Below, in pieces: positions 61,950 to 64,000 of a DNA stretch of 64,000 bases. The translations under genes and the position numbers were made by a program. Location: the NCBI GenBank assembly GCA_963843645.1, contig CAWJLE010000003.1:1488001-1552000 (forward strand). Direction: 5' to 3'. Numbering within the stretch: position 1 is the stretch's first letter; every line of letters begins with the position of its first letter. The notes below the pieces were generated by a model. That model saw nothing but the letters and a program-made list of their open reading frames with translations, was not told where the DNA came from and did not search any database. The stretch comes from CAWJLE01 sp963843645. GTDB lineage: Bacteria; Chloroflexota; Anaerolineae; DAOTYC01.

Positions 61950-62002
61950 ATATAGCACCAGAATGTGACGGTTCGTTGGCGGTTATGTGACGATTTTGTG
62001 AA
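61950..62002 (-). promoter_or_regulatory. Direct-repeat operator and -10 of the SHOCT-1/DoxX unit
   Basis: Minus strand TATATT (61955-61950) with TCACATTC (61969-61962) six bases upstream, TCACATAA (61991-61984) 22 bases further and TCACAAAA (62002-61995) another 11. Phasing in multiples of 11 bases is typical of OmpR/PhoB-type response regulators. Confidence 0.65.
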
Positions 62003-62037
62003 GCTTTTCTCCGGCCGCGCTCTGCGCCGCACCCACC

Positions 62038-62068
62038 AGGATCCGGGCGAGACTGTCGCCCGGATCCT
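62038..62068. terminator. Hairpin downstream of the PepSY-like gene
   Basis: AGGATCCGGGCGA and TCGCCCGGATCCT form a perfect 13-pair stem around GACTG, about 45 bases beyond the stop codon at 62115. Confidence 0.65.
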
Positions 62069-62114
62069 CGAACGAATCCCCCTGGAATGCCGCAGGGCCA
62101 ACCCCGAACGGGGG

Positions 62115-62894
62115 TCAGTCCCCGACCATTTGGATGAAGGTGCCGTGCCAGGTGTGGTACCAGACCTGGCCGGTGTAGCCGTTTACGCTCAACATGCCAA
62201 CGATCTTGCCGTCCTTAAGTGTGTGCAGCGTGTAGTAGCCGTAGAATGGCGTGGCCTCGCTGTCCGCGGTCAAACCGCTGTTGTTCGCGTCCAGATAGTT
62301 CTGCGCGTCCATGACTGCCTGCTCCGGCGCTACGGTCATCTGGAAGGAGCCGTCGTTCGACCAACCATTAAGTGTACCCATCATGCCGCCGCCCATCATG
62401 CCGTACTTCTGGTTCCACATCATGTTGGGCCCCTGCTCCGGAGTAATGGCGCCTGTGTACTTGTCGATGATCAGCTCGTAGGCGCTCATCGGGGTATCTT
62501 TCTCCTTCACCTCGGCGTAGAACTGATTGTCAAACTCCATAACTTCGCTCAGTGCCAATGAGCCGCTCTGGCCGGAGTTCGAAAGGAAGGACTGAACGTC
62601 TGTCTGCACGTCCGCGATGGTCAGCGGCTTCGCGTTCGGCGCGTTTTCAGCGCTGCCTGACGTGCAGCCTTCGTCCCAGCCTCCCATCATCCCGGGCCCC
62701 ATCTGGCCGTATCCCCCGCCGCCCATCATGCCGCCAGGGCCGTATCCTCCGTAACCCGGCACGCCGTTGACACACGGCTCGGCCGGCTGCGCCGGCGTAT
62801 TCGCAAGGGCATTGCCCACGAGCGCGCTGCCGAGGCCGAACGCCCCAACCAGCGTCACCGCCAACGTCACCCAGGCCCACGTTCTGGTATTCAT
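62115..62894 (-). CDS. Exported PepSY-like protein with Gly/Met-rich segment
   Basis: A 259-residue protein with an N-terminal signal or anchor (WVTLAVTLVGAFGLGSALVGNALA), a glycine/methionine-rich stretch (PGGMMGGGGYGQM, GPGMMGGW; residues about 47-75) and two PepSY-like repeats (LTIADVQTDVQSFL ... FYAEVKEKDTPMSAYELIIDKYTG and VAPEQAVMDAQNYLDANN ... GYYTLHTLKDGKIVGMLSVNGYTGQVWYHTWHG). The Met-rich part could bind Cu(I) or Ag(I), which would fit the copper theme of nearby genes, but that is inference. Confidence 0.72.
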   Translation of the reverse strand: MNTRTWAWVTLAVTLVGAFGLGSALVGNALANTPAQPAEPCVNGVPGYGGYGPGGMMGGGGYGQMGPGMMGGWDEGCTSGSAENAPNAKPLTIADVQTDVQSFLSNSGQSGSLALSEVMEFDNQFYAEVKEKDTPMSAYELIIDKYTGAITPEQGPNMMWNQKYGMMGGGMMGTLNGWSNDGSFQMTVAPEQAVMDAQNYLDANNSGLTADSEATPFYGYYTLHTLKDGKIVGMLSVNGYTGQVWYHTWHGTFIQMVGD

Positions 62895-63109
62895 AGCTCA
62901 CACGATCCTTCCGGCCTCGGAATGCGACGCTGTTTCAGGGTCTGCCTCTACCGTCTCGTCCGAAACCCTTTCTATGCTATTCCTCTTAATCTGGTGATGT
63001 ATGTCAGACAGCTCACGCATCATTTGCTATCTTCGTAGTCATGCACAGGCCCCACTAGGTTGCTTGGCCCCACGCCATGCCCATCCGCTACCGGTCACTC
63101 CCCGCCGAG

Positions 63110-63343
63110 CTACAGCTGCAGCACGCGCCTCATTTCTTCGTATTCCGCTTTCGAAATCTCGCCACGCGCGTACCGTTCCTTAAGAACGTCGAGCGCCGAT
63201 GGGGATGAGTGATGATCGTCTGCCGACCGGCTCCCCGTCCGTGGGAACACGCTGCTCAAAAACCAGATCGCCAGACCCACGATTCCCAGCCAGAAGAGCA
63301 GCATGAACACCATTCCAAACCCGCCGAAACCGAACCCCATCAT
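63110..63343 (-). CDS. SHOCT domain membrane protein (2)
   Basis: A 77-residue protein: one membrane helix (FMLLFWLGIVGLAIWFLSSV) and a C-terminal SHOCT domain (ALDVLKERYARGEISKAEYEEMRRVL). Clearly related to the protein at 61587. Its promoter carries the same direct-repeat operator, so both are probably controlled by the same two-component system. Confidence 0.85.
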   Translation of the reverse strand: MMGFGFGGFGMVFMLLFWLGIVGLAIWFLSSVFPRTGSRSADDHHSSPSALDVLKERYARGEISKAEYEEMRRVLQL

Positions 63344-63443
63344 AGTGTTCGTCTCCTCTCGAACCCGCCAGCGATCGAAATCATGGCGCCGCGATCGAAT
63401 TAAGCCGGCGCACCGCCCAGTCGCTGCCGTTTCCTATGATTTC

Positions 63444-63485
63444 AGTATAGCAGTCGAATGTGGCAACAGTTTGACGCTTATGTGA
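63444..63485 (-). promoter_or_regulatory. Direct-repeat operator and -10 of SHOCT-2
   Basis: Minus strand TATACT (63449-63444), CCACATTC (63463-63456) and TCACATAA (63485-63478). Repeat-to-repeat and repeat-to-(-10) distances (22 and 6 bases) are identical to those at 61950-62002. Confidence 0.65.
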
Positions 63486-63509
63486 AGAAATGATGACAGT
63501 TGCGGGGAA

Positions 63510-64000
63510 TCAGGAAGCGAGAGGTAACGTGAAGCTGAAGACACTGCCATGGCCGGGCCCCTCGCTGGCAGCCCAGATGCGGCCGCCGTGGGCTTCCACC
63601 AGATGCCGGGCGATAGTCAGACCGATCCCGCTGCCGCCCCCAGTGCGGGACCGCGACTTGTCCACACGGTAGAAGCGCTCGAAGAGGTGGGGCAGATGGT
63701 CCGGCGAAATGCCGATGCCGGTGTCTCGTACGGAGAATACCACTTGTTTCTTCTCGAGGTGGATACGAACCTCCACGCGACCCCCTGGCGGCGTGTACTG
63801 CAGCGCATTGCCGAGCAGGTTGGTGAGCACCTGGATGATCCGGCCGGAATCGGCTCTGACGGCCGGAAGATCTCCGGAGACGTCGACGTCGAGGGCCACG
63901 CCTTTGTCCTCATACTGTGGGGACAAGCGCTCGACTGCCGCCCGAAGGAGGTCCACGGGCAGAGCCGCCCGGAGGTCGAGCGGGAATCTGGCGGGCCTCG
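63510..64000 (-). CDS. Sensor histidine kinase, catalytic domain (5' end outside window)
   Basis: The frame is open to the window edge, so the N-terminal sensor and phospho-acceptor histidine lie beyond it. The visible 163 residues form the ATP-binding domain: N box NLLGNALQYTPPGG, G1 DTGIGIS, F box LFERFYRVDKSRSR and G2 GGSGIGLTIARHLVEAHGG. This is the PhoR/BaeS-type group, usually paired with an OmpR-family regulator, which would be the natural reader of the two direct-repeat operators upstream of the SHOCT genes. Confidence 0.9.
   Translation of the reverse strand, partial: RPARFPLDLRAALPVDLLRAAVERLSPQYEDKGVALDVDVSGDLPAVRADSGRIIQVLTNLLGNALQYTPPGGRVEVRIHLEKKQVVFSVRDTGIGISPDHLPHLFERFYRVDKSRSRTGGGSGIGLTIARHLVEAHGGRIWAASEGPGHGSVFSFTLPLAS

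Overview
The window reads as a roughly 60% GC chromosome of an anaerobic or microaerophilic bacterium with housekeeping-type promoters (many exact or near-exact TTGACA-17-TATAAT/TACAAT pairs) and good Shine-Dalgarno sites. Heterodisulfide-reductase-like CCG proteins, ferredoxin-inserted MinD ATPases, NifX/NifU-like proteins, a tungstate-binding protein, TolB-like propellers, a tricorn-type protease and a FusA2-type EF-G would suit Chloroflexota (Anaerolineae-like). That placement is inference; no rRNA or tRNA gene was seen.

Layout. 1-9.5 kb: end of a CCG Fe-S oxidoreductase, a truncated sugar-ABC ATPase, a class II sugar-phosphate aldolase, a PrsW-like membrane protease, a FetAB-like iron exporter, a secreted propeller, an EF-G paralogue and a lone receiver protein. 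9.6-14.4 kb: an SDR, an HTH-PocR regulator with a consensus promoter, and a 1019-residue FAD/Fe-S oxidoreductase with a methionine-rich tail. 14.4-21.5 kb (minus strand): an eleven-gene redox operon opened by a PadR regulator. It holds two NifX-like proteins, a zinc-ribbon protein, two MinD/ferredoxin ATPases, a peroxiredoxin, CGGC, FmdB and radical SAM proteins and a C_GCAxxG_C_C protein. In the peroxiredoxin and the C_GCAxxG_C_C protein an in-frame TGA sits exactly where the family has its key cysteine, so both look like selenoproteins. 21.6-25.4 kb (plus strand): a companion cluster (MOSC, a cysteine version of C_GCAxxG_C_C, a second PadR, DUF5320, NifU-like, ferredoxin, TrmO-like). 26-28.7 kb: a CoA-disulfide reductase/rhodanese fusion and a VapBC pair.

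28.8-38.5 kb (minus strand): an eight-gene aldehyde/sugar-oxidation operon (three tandem 506-residue aldehyde dehydrogenases, DUF779, SDR, aldo/keto reductase, amidohydrolase, zinc alcohol dehydrogenase). Its leader carries what looks like a molybdenum/tungsten-cofactor (Moco/Tuco) riboswitch followed by two intrinsic terminators. A closely matching element with its own promoter precedes tupA at 60.6 kb.

38.7-64 kb is rich in metal handling: a ZnuA-like protein with an inserted domain, a Nik/Dpp-type ABC system, a DUF362 protein, a Fur-family regulator, CbiMQO, a cobalamin riboswitch with its own promoter placed after cbiO, a second Fur-family regulator, a PCuAC copper chaperone, a tricorn-like protease and TupA. 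At the right edge two SHOCT-protein promoters share matching direct-repeat operators beside a partial sensor kinase.

Many coding regions carry single-base shifts, several in short homopolymers and densest at 50.6-52 kb and 56-59 kb. I read most of these as probable sequence errors rather than gene decay, and annotate the whole genes.
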